Positions 1-8,036 of a stretch of 64,000 nucleotides of DNA are shown here, one piece after another. Below the pieces are notes generated by a model. That model was not told the origin of the DNA. It worked only from the letters and a program-made list of their open reading frames with translations, and ran no database searches. The position numbers and the translations under genes were made by a program. The first letter of the stretch is position 1, and each line of letters starts with the position of its first letter. The stretch is from Arthrobacter sp. MAHUQ-56 (GTDB lineage Bacteria; Actinomycetota; Actinomycetes; Actinomycetales; Micrococcaceae), in assembly GCF_019710585.1 (NCBI RefSeq), contig NZ_JAIFZQ010000021.1, forward strand, positions 124,001 to 188,000, given 5' to 3'.

Positions 1-242
1 GCGGTTCCCGTGGCCACCACCAAGCCGTCCACACCCGAGGCGAGCAGCGCATCAACTGATGAACGGTATTCGGCTTCGAGGCCCGCGGCGACACTTCTTG
101 CGTGCTCTTCCGCCACGTCCGTAAGGCGGAGCGCCACGTTGATGCCCTTGGCATTCAACACTCCGTTGAGGGCCGCGATGTTTTGGGCGTGCATCACGCC
201 GATCCGGCCCACGCCGACCAGGCCAAGCGTTACCCTCTTCAT
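1..242 (-). CDS. Gfo/Idh/MocA-family oxidoreductase (N-terminal part; runs off the window)
   Basis: Only the first 80 codons are present; the 3' part lies to the left of the window. The N-terminus reads MKRVTLGLVGVGRIGVMHAQN, with the GxGxxG dinucleotide-binding loop (GVGRIG) of the Gfo/Idh/MocA family about 10 residues in. That family oxidises or reduces sugars and cyclitols with NAD(P). The ATG overlaps the stop codon of the upstream isomerase gene by 4 bp (ATGA), so the two are translationally coupled. Together with the two genes before it, it forms the distal end of the ABC-importer operon. Inositol 2-dehydrogenase or scyllo-inositol dehydrogenase are possible roles, but the substrate domain is not visible. 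Confidence 0.85.
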   Translation of the reverse strand, partial: MKRVTLGLVGVGRIGVMHAQNIAALNGVLNAKGINVALRLTDVAEEHARSVAAGLEAEYRSSVDALLASGVDGLVVATGT

Positions 243-1024
243 CGTTCTACCTCTGCATGGACGGTAAAAGCGGTCCGAAAGGCGTCAAGGGCTGCATTAC
301 TGTCATCCTTCGCCCATGACTCCAGGCCCACCGTGCCTTCATATCCGGCCTCAGCCAGGCTGCGGGCCACAGCTACATAATTGATTTCCCCGGTGCCCGG
401 TTCACAGCGCCCAGGAACGTCCGCCACCTGGATTTCCCCGATATACGGCAGGGCCGACCTCACCAGTTCGATAAGGTTCCCTTCCCCAAGCTGTGCGTGG
501 TAAAGGTCCAGCATCAGTTTCGCGTTGGGGTGCCCGGCGGCCTCCACCAGTGCCAAGGTGTCCTTGGCGCGTGCCAGGGGGATCCCGGGGTGGTCAAGGA
601 TGGTGTTGAGGTTTTCAAGGCAGAACGTCATGCCGTACTTTTCCCCCAGGGAGCCAAGCCGCTGCAGGGTACGGGCGCCCGTGGCCCACATGCGGCCGGT
701 GGAGCGGTAAATCGGGCGGGCGGCACGGCCGTCCAAGAGCTCGGCGGGGTGCACCACCATGCGGCTGGCGCCAAGTTCGAGGGCGGTGGGGATCAGGGAT
801 TCAGCCGTCCGCACCACGTCATCGGCTGTGTCCGGGTCCACCAGGCTGCCGGAAACGTAGCCCGTCATGGAGGAGAAGACGGCTCCGGTAGCCTTCAGTG
901 CCTGGATGTCTTTAGTCCTCGCATCCCAGAGTTCGACGTCGAAGCCCGCCGCATGGATCCTGCGCACCCGTTCCACGAACGGCAGGTCCAAAAAAACCAT
1001 CTCGGCGCAAACGGCCAGGCGCAT
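239..1024 (-). CDS. Sugar phosphate isomerase/epimerase, hydroxypyruvate-isomerase-like TIM barrel
   Basis: This 261-residue protein has the length and layout of the AP-endonuclease-2/xylose-isomerase-like TIM-barrel family, hydroxypyruvate isomerase (Hyi) branch. Recognisable segments are the opening strand MRLAVCAEMVFLDLPF, LENLN near residue 142 and MLDLYHAQ near 175, and ESW near 241; these supply the metal-binding Glu, Asp and Glu typical of the fold. It starts at the ATG that overlaps the stop of the preceding oxidoreductase by one base and ends inside the start of the next one. The context, two Gfo/Idh/MocA enzymes and a sugar ABC importer, fits isomerisation of a keto-cyclitol or keto-sugar intermediate. 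The exact substrate cannot be read from the sequence. Confidence 0.85.
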   Translation of the reverse strand: MRLAVCAEMVFLDLPFVERVRRIHAAGFDVELWDARTKDIQALKATGAVFSSMTGYVSGSLVDPDTADDVVRTAESLIPTALELGASRMVVHPAELLDGRAARPIYRSTGRMWATGARTLQRLGSLGEKYGMTFCLENLNTILDHPGIPLARAKDTLALVEAAGHPNAKLMLDLYHAQLGEGNLIELVRSALPYIGEIQVADVPGRCEPGTGEINYVAVARSLAEAGYEGTVGLESWAKDDSNAALDAFRTAFTVHAEVER

Positions 1025-2112
1025 CAGACGCCTGCCTTTTCGGAGACGGCAACAGGGGCGCCGCGTTTGACGGACTCGATGCAGGCCAACGCCATTGCAA
1101 GGGCACGGCGGGCGTCGGCAGCGCCGGGCGTCAATGTGAAATCGGACGACGGCGGCGATACGTCCCCGCGCCGTGCACGGACCGCCCCGGCGAAGTCGGC
1201 CAGCTCGTCCGTATAGGCCTGGCGGAAGAGCTCGACGTTGAGCCGTGGAGTGTCGGCGGAAAGCCCTTCTGCCGTGTAGCGGCGGGCCGCCGTCTCCGTG
1301 GCGCGGCCAGCCTGGACCATGCCCTTGGAACCGAAGACCTCGCCGCGGACGTCATACCCGTACAGGGCACTAAAGTTCGCCTCGGCCACTGCCAGCGCGC
1401 CGTTGCTGTACCTGATGGTCACCACCGCTGTATCCAGGAACCCCTGTTCGCGAAGGGATGGTTCCACCAGCGCGTCCGCCACGGCAAACACCTCCACCGG
1501 TTCAGCCCCCTCGTTGAACCAGTTGAGGGTGTCGAAGTCGTGGATGAGGGTCTCCAGGAAGATGGTCCAGGCCGGGACCCGCGCAGCGTTTGGAATGCTT
1601 CCGGTCCCGGGATCACGGGTCAGCGAGCGCATGAGTCGCGGAGTCCCGGCAATGCCTGCGGCGAGGTCCTTCTTCGCTGCCCGGAAATCGTCAGCGTACC
1701 GGCGGTTGAACCCGATCTGGAACAGGACACCAGCCTCGTCCACGGCGGCGAACGCGGCGTCGAGTTCGGCCAGAGACTGACCGGCAGGCTTCTCGCAAAA
1801 GACATGCTTTCCGGCCGCAGCGGCCTGGGCTATCAGCGCTGCGTGGAACCGTGCCGGGCTGGCGATTATTATGGCGTCAACCTCCGGATCTGCGAGGACG
1901 TCGTCAACACTGGCCGTCACTTTGGCAGTACCCAGCTCCAGTGCGATGTTCTGCGCGGACTCGATGTTGGGGTCCGCTATGGCGGCCAACTCAGCTCCGG
2001 GAACGCGGCGGGCGATGCTCTCGGCATGGAACGCACCCATCCAGCCGGAGCCGATGAGTCCGATCCGTACCGGTGCGGGCATTGCGATGGTGTGCTGGGA
2101 GATGTAAGCCAA
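1024..2112 (-). CDS. Gfo/Idh/MocA-family oxidoreductase (inositol 2-dehydrogenase-like)
   Basis: This 362-residue NAD(P)-dependent oxidoreductase has the Rossmann loop GLIGSGWMGAFHAE near residue 18, the CEKPAGQS motif with the catalytic Lys near residue 107, and LIHDFDTLNWF near 190 carrying the Asp/His pair of the active site. The chosen start is TTG at 2112: it has AAAGGA seven bases upstream, while the internal ATG at 2082 has no Shine-Dalgarno sequence. It lies 217 bp after the ABC ATPase gene and directly before the isomerase gene. The probable role is oxidation of the sugar or inositol isomer imported by the neighbouring ABC system. Whether the substrate is myo-, scyllo- or chiro-inositol is undetermined. 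Confidence 0.88.
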   Translation of the reverse strand: MAYISQHTIAMPAPVRIGLIGSGWMGAFHAESIARRVPGAELAAIADPNIESAQNIALELGTAKVTASVDDVLADPEVDAIIIASPARFHAALIAQAAAAGKHVFCEKPAGQSLAELDAAFAAVDEAGVLFQIGFNRRYADDFRAAKKDLAAGIAGTPRLMRSLTRDPGTGSIPNAARVPAWTIFLETLIHDFDTLNWFNEGAEPVEVFAVADALVEPSLREQGFLDTAVVTIRYSNGALAVAEANFSALYGYDVRGEVFGSKGMVQAGRATETAARRYTAEGLSADTPRLNVELFRQAYTDELADFAGAVRARRGDVSPPSSDFTLTPGAADARRALAMALACIESVKRGAPVAVSEKAGV

Positions 2113-2286
2113 TGGCTTGTCCTTTCAATGGCGCGTAGGGAATGGATCAGGCGGCCGTTCCGGCTTCGCCTGGATTCGCTGCCGGAGCACGGCGGCCATC
2201 AGTAGATCACTTTGGTGAAGGCACCGTCACTGTGCAGCGGGCGGATCATGGCTTGTGCCACCTGTGGTGCCTTGTGGCCGTCCTCC

Positions 2287-2322
2287 CCGGGGGCCTGTCA
2301 GGCGTCGCCGTCGGGCCCCCGG
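2287..2322 (-). terminator. Hairpin after the ABC ATPase gene
   Basis: Nine-base perfect arms (CCGGGGGCC and GGCCCCCGG) enclose an 18-base loop immediately after the ATPase gene. No U-tract follows on the minus strand, so it may be a weak terminator or an mRNA-stability element inside the operon. The remaining sequence between 2113 and 2286 shows no gene. Confidence 0.35.
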
Positions 2323-2329
2323 CTGGGTG

Positions 2330-3265
2330 CTATAGGTGCCTGGGGGTGCTTTCCCTGGGAGATTCCGCGTTTTCAGTGACATCGGCAACCTCGGCCTGGA
2401 CTTCTTTGACAATGTCACCGTGACCGCCAAGCTGTTCCAGTTCGTGGGCCAATTCGGCCAGTTCCGCGCCACCGGCCATTTGGGCGGTCAGTTCGTCGAG
2501 GGTGATGTCCTTCTTGTCGTAGTAGCCGATGGACCTGCCCCGCTTGAGCAGGAGGAACCGGTCGCCGACGGGGAAGGCATGGTGTGGGTTGTGGGTGATG
2601 AAGATGACCCCGAGTCCCCTGTCCCTCGCCTGGAGGATGTAGCGCAGGACGACGCCCGACTGCTTGACGCCCAGGGCCGCCGTCGGCTCATCCAGGATGA
2701 GGACCTTGGCCCCGAAGTAGACTGCCCTGGCAATTGCGACGCACTGGCGCTCACCGCCCGAGAGCTGGCCGATGGGCTGTTCCACGTCGCGGAGGTCGAT
2801 GCCCATGTCCGCGAGCTCTTTCTTGGTGATGTCCTTCATCTTCTGGACGTCGAGGCTCTTGAAGGGACCAAACCCGGTGGTCAATTCCGAGCCGAGGAAG
2901 AAGTTCCGCCAAATGGGCATCAACGGCACCACCGCCAGGTCCTGGTAGACAGTGGCGATGCCAACATCCAAGGCGTCCCTGGGAGAGGTGAACTTACGCT
3001 CCTCCCCCATCACGTTAAGGACTCCAGCGTCGTGTTGGTGGAGCCCGGCGATGATCTTGATCAGGGTCGACTTACCGGCGCCGTTGTCGCCGAGGACGCA
3101 CGTGACGCGGCCGTTGTCCACGGCCATGGTGACATCGGTAAGCGCCACGATGCTGCCGTAGTGCTTGCCCACGCTCTCAAGGGAAAGCAGGTGCACGGGT
3201 GTGTGGGTCAACGGATCCTTTTCGCCGCTGAGGAGTTGCTGCTGGTCGATCTGGTTGGCGTTCAT
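2330..3265 (-). CDS. Sugar ABC transporter ATP-binding protein (CUT2-type, single ATPase domain)
   Basis: This 311-residue cytoplasmic ATPase powers the importer formed with the next two genes upstream. Visible motifs are Walker A GDNGAGKST near residue 59, signature LSGGERQ near 169, Walker B VLILDEPTAAL near 188 and the switch His in ITHNPHH near 225. RbsA/MglA-type CUT2 proteins normally carry two fused ATPase domains of about 500 residues; this one has one domain, the arrangement seen in FrcA-like systems, and presumably works as a homodimer. A roughly 60-residue C-terminal tail rich in Glu and Val follows the core. The gene starts 5 bp after the permease stop codon. Confidence 0.92.
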   Translation of the reverse strand: MNANQIDQQQLLSGEKDPLTHTPVHLLSLESVGKHYGSIVALTDVTMAVDNGRVTCVLGDNGAGKSTLIKIIAGLHQHDAGVLNVMGEERKFTSPRDALDVGIATVYQDLAVVPLMPIWRNFFLGSELTTGFGPFKSLDVQKMKDITKKELADMGIDLRDVEQPIGQLSGGERQCVAIARAVYFGAKVLILDEPTAALGVKQSGVVLRYILQARDRGLGVIFITHNPHHAFPVGDRFLLLKRGRSIGYYDKKDITLDELTAQMAGGAELAELAHELEQLGGHGDIVKEVQAEVADVTENAESPRESTPRHL

Positions 3266-3270
3266 GGTTA

Positions 3271-4329
3271 TCAGCCCTTACTTGCGTCTGCGCGGCGCTT
3301 GACGTAGAGGTTCACGATGGTGGCCAGGAGCAGCATGAGGCCCAGGAAGAACTTGAACCAGTCAGGGTTCCACTGGGCGTAAACGATGCCCTTGTTGGCC
3401 ATGCCGAAGATGAAGGCGCCGATGGCACCGCCTACCGCTGACCCGTAACCACCGGTCAGGAGGCACCCACCGATGACGGCAGCGATGATGTAGAGGAATT
3501 CGTTGCCGACCCCTTCACCGGACTGCACGGCGTCGAAGGCGAACAAATTGTGCATGCCCAGGATCCAGGCGCAGAACCCTACCGCCATGAAGAGCCCGAT
3601 CTTTGTGGATTTGACAGGCACGCCCACAGCCCGGGCCGCATTGGCGTCACCGCCGACGGCAAAGATCCAGTTGCCCACCTTGGTGCGCAACAGTACCCAG
3701 GACGCCACGGCCACCAGCGCGATCCAGATGAAGACAGTGTTGTTGACGTTGACGCCGGCGATGTTCACGGAGGAGGCGAAGATGGCCCGTGCCGCAGCGT
3801 AACCGTCCATGTTGGAAATCGATGGGGAGGACACACCGCCGCCGATCATGCGGGTGAGACCAAGGTTGAGGCCTGTCAGCATCAGGAAGCTGGCAAGGGT
3901 AACGATGAAGCTCGGCAGCTTGGTCTTCATCAGGATCCAGCCGTTAATGAACCCAATGGCCAGGGAGACGACGAGGGCCAGGACCACGCCCACCCAGACG
4001 TTCATGCTGAAGTACCAGCTGAACATGGAAGCTGTCAGGGCGGAACTGATCACGGCAACACCGGTGGAAAGGTCGAATTCCCCGCCGATCATCAGCAGCG
4101 ACACTCCGACGGCCATGATGCCGATGGTGGAACTGCCGTAGAGAACGGTGGCGAAGGCGTTCGGCTGGATGAATGTCTGTGAGACGGATGCGAAGAAGAC
4201 GAAGAGGACGATGGCACCGACGAGGGCGCCCACTTCGGGACGTGCCAGGAGTTTCTGGAAGGGGTTCCGCTTGCTGACGCGTTCGTCGCGGACCGCCTGG
4301 GGCTTTGTCACACTCTGGGTAATGGTCAT
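3271..4329 (-). CDS. Sugar ABC transporter permease (CUT2 / RbsC-like)
   Basis: This 352-residue integral membrane protein belongs to the branched-chain amino acid/ribose permease family. After a charged N-terminus of about 30 residues it has eight to ten hydrophobic segments. The loop GGEFDLSTG near residue 88 is the cytoplasmic coupling feature typical of RbsC-type permeases, and GGCLLTGGYGSAVGG near 290 is another family hallmark. It forms the membrane channel for the importer and lies between the binding-protein gene (62-bp gap with a hairpin) and the ATPase gene. The shared operator upstream suggests inositol or a related cyclitol as cargo, but ribose-like sugars cannot be excluded. Confidence 0.92.
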   Translation of the reverse strand: MTITQSVTKPQAVRDERVSKRNPFQKLLARPEVGALVGAIVLFVFFASVSQTFIQPNAFATVLYGSSTIGIMAVGVSLLMIGGEFDLSTGVAVISSALTASMFSWYFSMNVWVGVVLALVVSLAIGFINGWILMKTKLPSFIVTLASFLMLTGLNLGLTRMIGGGVSSPSISNMDGYAAARAIFASSVNIAGVNVNNTVFIWIALVAVASWVLLRTKVGNWIFAVGGDANAARAVGVPVKSTKIGLFMAVGFCAWILGMHNLFAFDAVQSGEGVGNEFLYIIAAVIGGCLLTGGYGSAVGGAIGAFIFGMANKGIVYAQWNPDWFKFFLGLMLLLATIVNLYVKRRADASKG

Positions 4330-4381
4330 TTTATTCTCCTACCTAACGCCGGATCCACGGCTTGTCGCCCCGGACCCGGCG

Positions 4382-4407
4382 GGAGGGTGTCCTAGCGGAC
4401 ACCCTCC
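4382..4407 (-). promoter_or_regulatory. Perfect stem-loop over the binding-protein stop codon
   Basis: Eleven-base perfect arms (GGAGGGTGTCC and GGACACCCTCC) close a four-base loop that contains part of the TAG stop codon of the binding-protein gene. No U-tract follows on the minus strand. Its position between the binding-protein and permease genes matches stem-loops that protect binding-protein mRNA and keep its level above that of the membrane subunits in other ABC operons. That role is inferred. Confidence 0.6.
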
Positions 4408-5390
4408 TTCGCAAACTTGAGGACGTCGGGAGCGGCTGCCTGGTCGACGATCGAGGGTCCGGTGAGTACAGGCTGGCCACCGCCAACGTGGATGCCTGCG
4501 CGCTTTGCCTGCCACAGCGCATCAATGGCGCCATAGCCCTGCAGCCAGGGCTGCTGGTCCACGGTGAAGGCAACCTTGCCATCGATGATGGCCTGGGCCA
4601 GTTCGCCGTTCATGTCGAAGGAGGCCACCTTGACCTTGTCCTTCAAATTCAGTGACTCCACCGCTTTGTTGATCGTGAGCGTGAAAGGGGCACCAAGTCC
4701 GATGATGGCGTCGGCTTCGGGCGTGGCTTGGAGCTTCGCGGTGACGGTGGAGGAAACCTGCGTCATGTCCGTCCCCTGGACGAACAGGTTCTCCGTGGCC
4801 GGGATCTTGGATTTGACACCGGCGCAGCGGGCATCAAGCGCCACATTCCCCTGCTCCATAATGACGCAGATCGGGCGCTTGGCGCCCATAGAAAGAAGCT
4901 TCTCACCCACGGCGGCGCCCGCAAGGTTCTCATCTGAACCAAAGTGGGTGAACGCGCCCATACCCTTCCACACGTCGGCGCCGGAGTTGAGGCTTACCAC
5001 CGGGATGCCCGCAGCTGTTGCCTTCTTCAGCGCGTCCTTGACCGCGTCCGGCTTGGCCAGGGTTACGGCAATTCCGTCAACTTTCTGGTCGATGGCCTGC
5101 TGGATCAGCTGCGCCTGGCGTCCGCCTTCGGGGTCGGACGTGTAGAGCAGTTCGACGTTGTCCTTTGCCGAGGCTTCCTCCGCACCCTTGCGCAGGATGT
5201 CCCAGAAGGTGTCACCCGGAGCGGCGTGCGTGACGAGCGCGATCTTCATCCGCTCAGTAGTGGCAACCTGGCCGCCACCGCCGGCGCCTCCCTGCGGCGT
5301 CCTACCGCCAGTGCTGGAGCAGGCGCTCAGCGCCATCATGGGGACAACCGCTGCTACCAGTGCGGCCTTCCGCCAGGAAAACTTCTTCAC
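4392..5390 (-). CDS. Sugar ABC transporter substrate-binding lipoprotein (periplasmic-binding protein family 4)
   Basis: This extracellular receptor of the importer is 332 residues long when read from the GTG at 5390. That start is supported by AAAGGAG eight bases upstream, so an ATG ten codons earlier is rejected. The N-terminus VKKFSWRKAALVAAVVPMMALSACSS is a lipoprotein signal peptide with lipobox LSAC, so the mature protein is anchored on the outer face of the membrane. The remainder is RbsB-like: ALVTHAAPGDTFWDILRKG near the start of the mature domain, VDGIAVTLAKPDAV near residue 110 and the later segment VASFDMNGELAQAI. It is the first gene of the operon and the one carrying the promoter. 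Confidence 0.93.
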   Translation of the reverse strand: MKKFSWRKAALVAAVVPMMALSACSSTGGRTPQGGAGGGGQVATTERMKIALVTHAAPGDTFWDILRKGAEEASAKDNVELLYTSDPEGGRQAQLIQQAIDQKVDGIAVTLAKPDAVKDALKKATAAGIPVVSLNSGADVWKGMGAFTHFGSDENLAGAAVGEKLLSMGAKRPICVIMEQGNVALDARCAGVKSKIPATENLFVQGTDMTQVSSTVTAKLQATPEADAIIGLGAPFTLTINKAVESLNLKDKVKVASFDMNGELAQAIIDGKVAFTVDQQPWLQGYGAIDALWQAKRAGIHVGGGQPVLTGPSIVDQAAAPDVLKFAKEGVR

Positions 5391-5458
5391 GATAAATCTC
5401 CTTTGATTCGGGCCAGCCACACGCTTCGTCGCGTGGGTTCGAATTTGCCTTCATGACG

Positions 5459-5487
5459 ATCATGGTGACCCGCCTCACAAAAGTCAA
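5459..5487 (-). promoter_or_regulatory. Putative promoter of the ABC-importer operon
   Basis: On the minus strand, TTGACT (-35, 5482-5487) and CATGAT (-10, 5459-5464) are separated by 17 bases. They lie about 70 bases upstream of the GTG start of the binding-protein gene, and the tandem operator adjoins on the upstream side. Confidence 0.5.
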
Positions 5488-5492
5488 GACTT

Positions 5493-5518
5493 TGTCCTGT
5501 CATTAGTATGTTATGACG
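5493..5518. promoter_or_regulatory. Tandem operator TGTCCTGTCA-N6-TGTTATGACG
   Basis: A 10-mer TGTCCTGTCA at 5493-5502 and a degenerate copy TGTTATGACG at 5509-5518 lie 16 bp apart. The first copy is identical to, and the second resembles, the pair upstream of iolC at 15632-15657. The site lies just upstream of the putative -35 box of the ABC operon. The cognate regulator is not encoded next to it. Confidence 0.6.
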
Positions 5519-5583
5519 TAATTAGATTGCTTTGGCGTGGCCACAGTACATTTCGACACCCCCCGGCAGCCGCCCGGGAGGGA

Positions 5584-5624
5584 CAAAAGATGCCCCCTCA
5601 AGACAGGTCTCAAGGGGGCATCTT
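5584..5624 (-). terminator. Intrinsic terminator after the MFS transporter gene
   Basis: Twelve-base perfect arms (5587-5598 and 5613-5624, AAGATGCCCCCT and its complement) with a 14-base loop end in a run of T on the minus strand. The hairpin is ten bases past the transporter stop codon and closes the iol gene block. Confidence 0.85.
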
Positions 5625-5633
5625 CAGGAACAT

Positions 5634-7091
5634 TCAGTACTTGTTTGGCACGGCCTGTCGCTCGTGGTCGACCGCGTGGGCTTCAGTGCCGGCCGTGTTC
5701 TTGAAGTAGTGCTCCAGGTCCTCAAGGCTCTTGTCCTTGGTTTCGGGAACATACTTGGCCGCGAAGGCGATGGCCCCCACACCCAGGACGGCGAACACGA
5801 AGAACGTGTTGGAGATGCCGATGGCGGCCAGCAGCTGCGGGAAGCCGAACCCGATCAGGAAGTTCACGATCCACAGCAGGAAGGCCGACGCCCCCATGCC
5901 CAGGCCGCGGATCTTCAATGGGAAGATTTCCGAGAGCATCAGCCAGGTGACCGGGGAGATGGCGCCCTGCTGGAACGCCAGGAACGTCACGGTGAGCGCA
6001 AGGATGACGAAGCCCCGGGCTGAGCCCTCCGGCAGGATCAGGGAGAAGAGCCCGATCAGCAGCAGCGCCGTCGTCGTTCCCACCTGTCCGGTGATCAGCA
6101 TCCGTCGGCGCCCCACCTTGCCCAGCAGCCAAATGCCCACGAACGTGGCGAGTACCGAGATGACGCCGTTGGCGATGTTCGCGGTCAGCGCCGCCTCGCG
6201 GCCAAAACCTGACTGAGACAGGATCTGCGTTCCGTAATACATGATCGAGTTCACGCCGGTGATCTGCTGGATCACGGCAAGGCCCAACCCAACGAAGAAG
6301 ATCCGGCGGAGCCATGGGATGCCCAGGTCCTTCCACGACCCCATCTTGGACTTGTAGTCCTCCACGGCCATGGCTTTGACTTCCTCGAACTCCTTCCGGG
6401 CCTCCGCTTGGGACCGGATCCGTTGCAGCACGCTGAGCGTCTCGCCGAAGCTGCCCATGGAAGCCAGCCAGCGGGGGCTCTCGGGCATGAAGTTCATCCC
6501 GATCCACAACGCGATGGCCGGAAGCGTGGCGATCACCAGCATCCAGCGCCAGATGCCGTTGGATTCGCCGAAGGAATTGCCAAGGTAGGCGTTGAAGACG
6601 AAGGCCAACAGCTGCCCTGTGACGATCATGAGTTCGTTCTGGGTCACGATCCGGCCGCGCCGGTTGCTGGGCGATACCTCGGCCAGGTACACGGGAACAG
6701 TCACTGACGCCCCACCCACCGCAAGGCCCAGGATGAACCGCGCGGCGATCATGACTTCCGTACTGGGCGCGAACGTGCAACCCAGCGTGCCCAGCAGGAA
6801 CACCACTGCCAGCACCATGATCATCTTGCGCCGGCCGCTACGGTCAGCCAGCCGTCCGCCGAACAGGGCGCCAAAGGCAGCACCCAGCAGAAGGGACGAC
6901 GTGACTAGGCCTTCAGTCAGCGGCGTGAGGCCCAGGTCCTCCTGCATGTAGGGCAGCGCACCGTTGATGACACCGGTGTCGTAGCCGAACAGCAGCCCGC
7001 CGAACGTGGAAATGATGGTGACGGTCCGCAGGGCCCGCGTGTGATTGCCGGGCTGCTTTACGGCGGCGTGGCCAGAAACAGGCGAACTCAT
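5634..7091 (-). CDS. Sugar-porter MFS transporter (probable myo-inositol importer)
   Basis: This 485-residue protein has 12 predicted membrane segments and the signatures of the sugar-porter family. These are GYDTGVINGALPY in helix 1, the loop GRLADRSGRRKM after helix 2, RFILGLAVGGASVTVPVYLAE in helix 4, PESPRWLA before the central loop, QQITGVNSIMYYG in helix 7 and PETKDKSLEDLE after helix 12. IolT-type proton symporters for myo-inositol share this pattern. It follows the isomerase gene with a 4-bp overlap and is the last gene before a strong terminator. Its position at the end of the iol genes supports inositol uptake, although other polyols or sugars remain possible. Confidence 0.92.
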   Translation of the reverse strand: MSSPVSGHAAVKQPGNHTRALRTVTIISTFGGLLFGYDTGVINGALPYMQEDLGLTPLTEGLVTSSLLLGAAFGALFGGRLADRSGRRKMIMVLAVVFLLGTLGCTFAPSTEVMIAARFILGLAVGGASVTVPVYLAEVSPSNRRGRIVTQNELMIVTGQLLAFVFNAYLGNSFGESNGIWRWMLVIATLPAIALWIGMNFMPESPRWLASMGSFGETLSVLQRIRSQAEARKEFEEVKAMAVEDYKSKMGSWKDLGIPWLRRIFFVGLGLAVIQQITGVNSIMYYGTQILSQSGFGREAALTANIANGVISVLATFVGIWLLGKVGRRRMLITGQVGTTTALLLIGLFSLILPEGSARGFVILALTVTFLAFQQGAISPVTWLMLSEIFPLKIRGLGMGASAFLLWIVNFLIGFGFPQLLAAIGISNTFFVFAVLGVGAIAFAAKYVPETKDKSLEDLEHYFKNTAGTEAHAVDHERQAVPNKY

Positions 7092-7963
7092 ACGCTGACC
7101 TTCTGCACGTACTGCTTCATGGTCTCCAGTTGGTACCGGGAGACGTCCGCGGCATTCTCATCCTCGGCGAAGACGCTGGACACCATGACCGTGTCCTCGC
7201 GGTCCAGGAAGCCAATCTCCTTCAGGCCGCCGAAGAACTCGTCCCAGTTGACGTCGCCGTCGCCGATCTTCAGGTGCTGATGGACGCGGACAGGATTGCC
7301 CGGCGGGTTGGTGATGTAGCGCAGGCCATGGGAGGCATGGTGGTCCATCGTGTCCGCCACATGGACCAGCCGCAGCTTGTCCCCCGCTGCCCGCATGATG
7401 TCCAGCGGGGAGTCCTTCATGTGGAAGCTGTGCGAGGCCACGTACACCATGCCGACGTTCTTTGAGTTCACACCGCGAATCACGCGAAGGGCGGCCAGGC
7501 CTTCCTCCACAAAATCGTCCGGGTGTGGATCGATCAGCAGGTCGATCCCCTCGCGCTCGATGATGGGCAACAGTTCCTCCATGGAACGGTAGAACGCCCG
7601 CTCGGACTCCTCTGCCTTCTCCGGGCGGCCGCTGAACTCGGTGTTCATGGTGCTGACGCCAAGGTCCACGGTGATCTGGATGGCGCGCTTCCAGTAACGG
7701 ACGGCTGCCTCACGGGCCTCCTCGCCCGGCCCCGACCAGCGGAGCACCGGCAGGACGGAGGCGATCTCTATTCCGGCGTCCGTGCAGGCCTTCTTCAGCT
7801 GGCCGACGAGTTCGTCGTCCGCCTTGGGGTGGTTGAAGAACGGGATGAAGTCCGCGTGCGGAGTCATCTGCATGTACTTGTAGCCCAGGTCCGCCACCAC
7901 TTTGGGGAAGTCCAGCAGGCTGTGCGAGTGGTGGAACGGGGTGGGGTCAAGTGCGGTTTTCAC
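7088..7963 (-). CDS. Sugar phosphate isomerase/epimerase, IolI/IolH-like TIM barrel
   Basis: This 291-residue TIM-barrel protein begins at a GTG (7963) preceded by GGAG at seven bases. Metal-ligand segments can be seen: STMNTEFSGRPE near residue 103, LLIDPHPDDF near 138, MVYVASHSFHMKDSP near 170 and LRLVHVADTMDHHASHGLRY near 197. The sequence is unusually His-rich. In inositol clusters such proteins interconvert inosose isomers (IolI) or have accessory roles (IolH). It is separated from iolG by a hairpin and overlaps the transporter start by 4 bp, so transporter and isomerase are co-expressed. The precise reaction is not assigned. Confidence 0.85.
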   Translation of the reverse strand: MKTALDPTPFHHSHSLLDFPKVVADLGYKYMQMTPHADFIPFFNHPKADDELVGQLKKACTDAGIEIASVLPVLRWSGPGEEAREAAVRYWKRAIQITVDLGVSTMNTEFSGRPEKAEESERAFYRSMEELLPIIEREGIDLLIDPHPDDFVEEGLAALRVIRGVNSKNVGMVYVASHSFHMKDSPLDIMRAAGDKLRLVHVADTMDHHASHGLRYITNPPGNPVRVHQHLKIGDGDVNWDEFFGGLKEIGFLDREDTVMVSSVFAEDENAADVSRYQLETMKQYVQKVSV

Positions 7964-8002
7964 GTAAACACTCCATTGTGGATCAGGGAGGCCTGGGACA
8001 CG

Positions 8003-8030
8003 AAAGGGGACGGATGGCTCCGCCCCCTTT
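8003..8030 (-). terminator. Hairpin after iolG
   Basis: Twelve-base arms with one mismatch (8003-8014 and 8019-8030) close a TGGC loop six bases past the iolG stop codon. On the minus strand the 3' arm ends in CCCCTTT. It probably attenuates readthrough from the iol operon into the isomerase and transporter genes, since no promoter is obvious in the 40 bases left between them. Confidence 0.6.
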
Positions 8031-8036
8031 CCGCTC

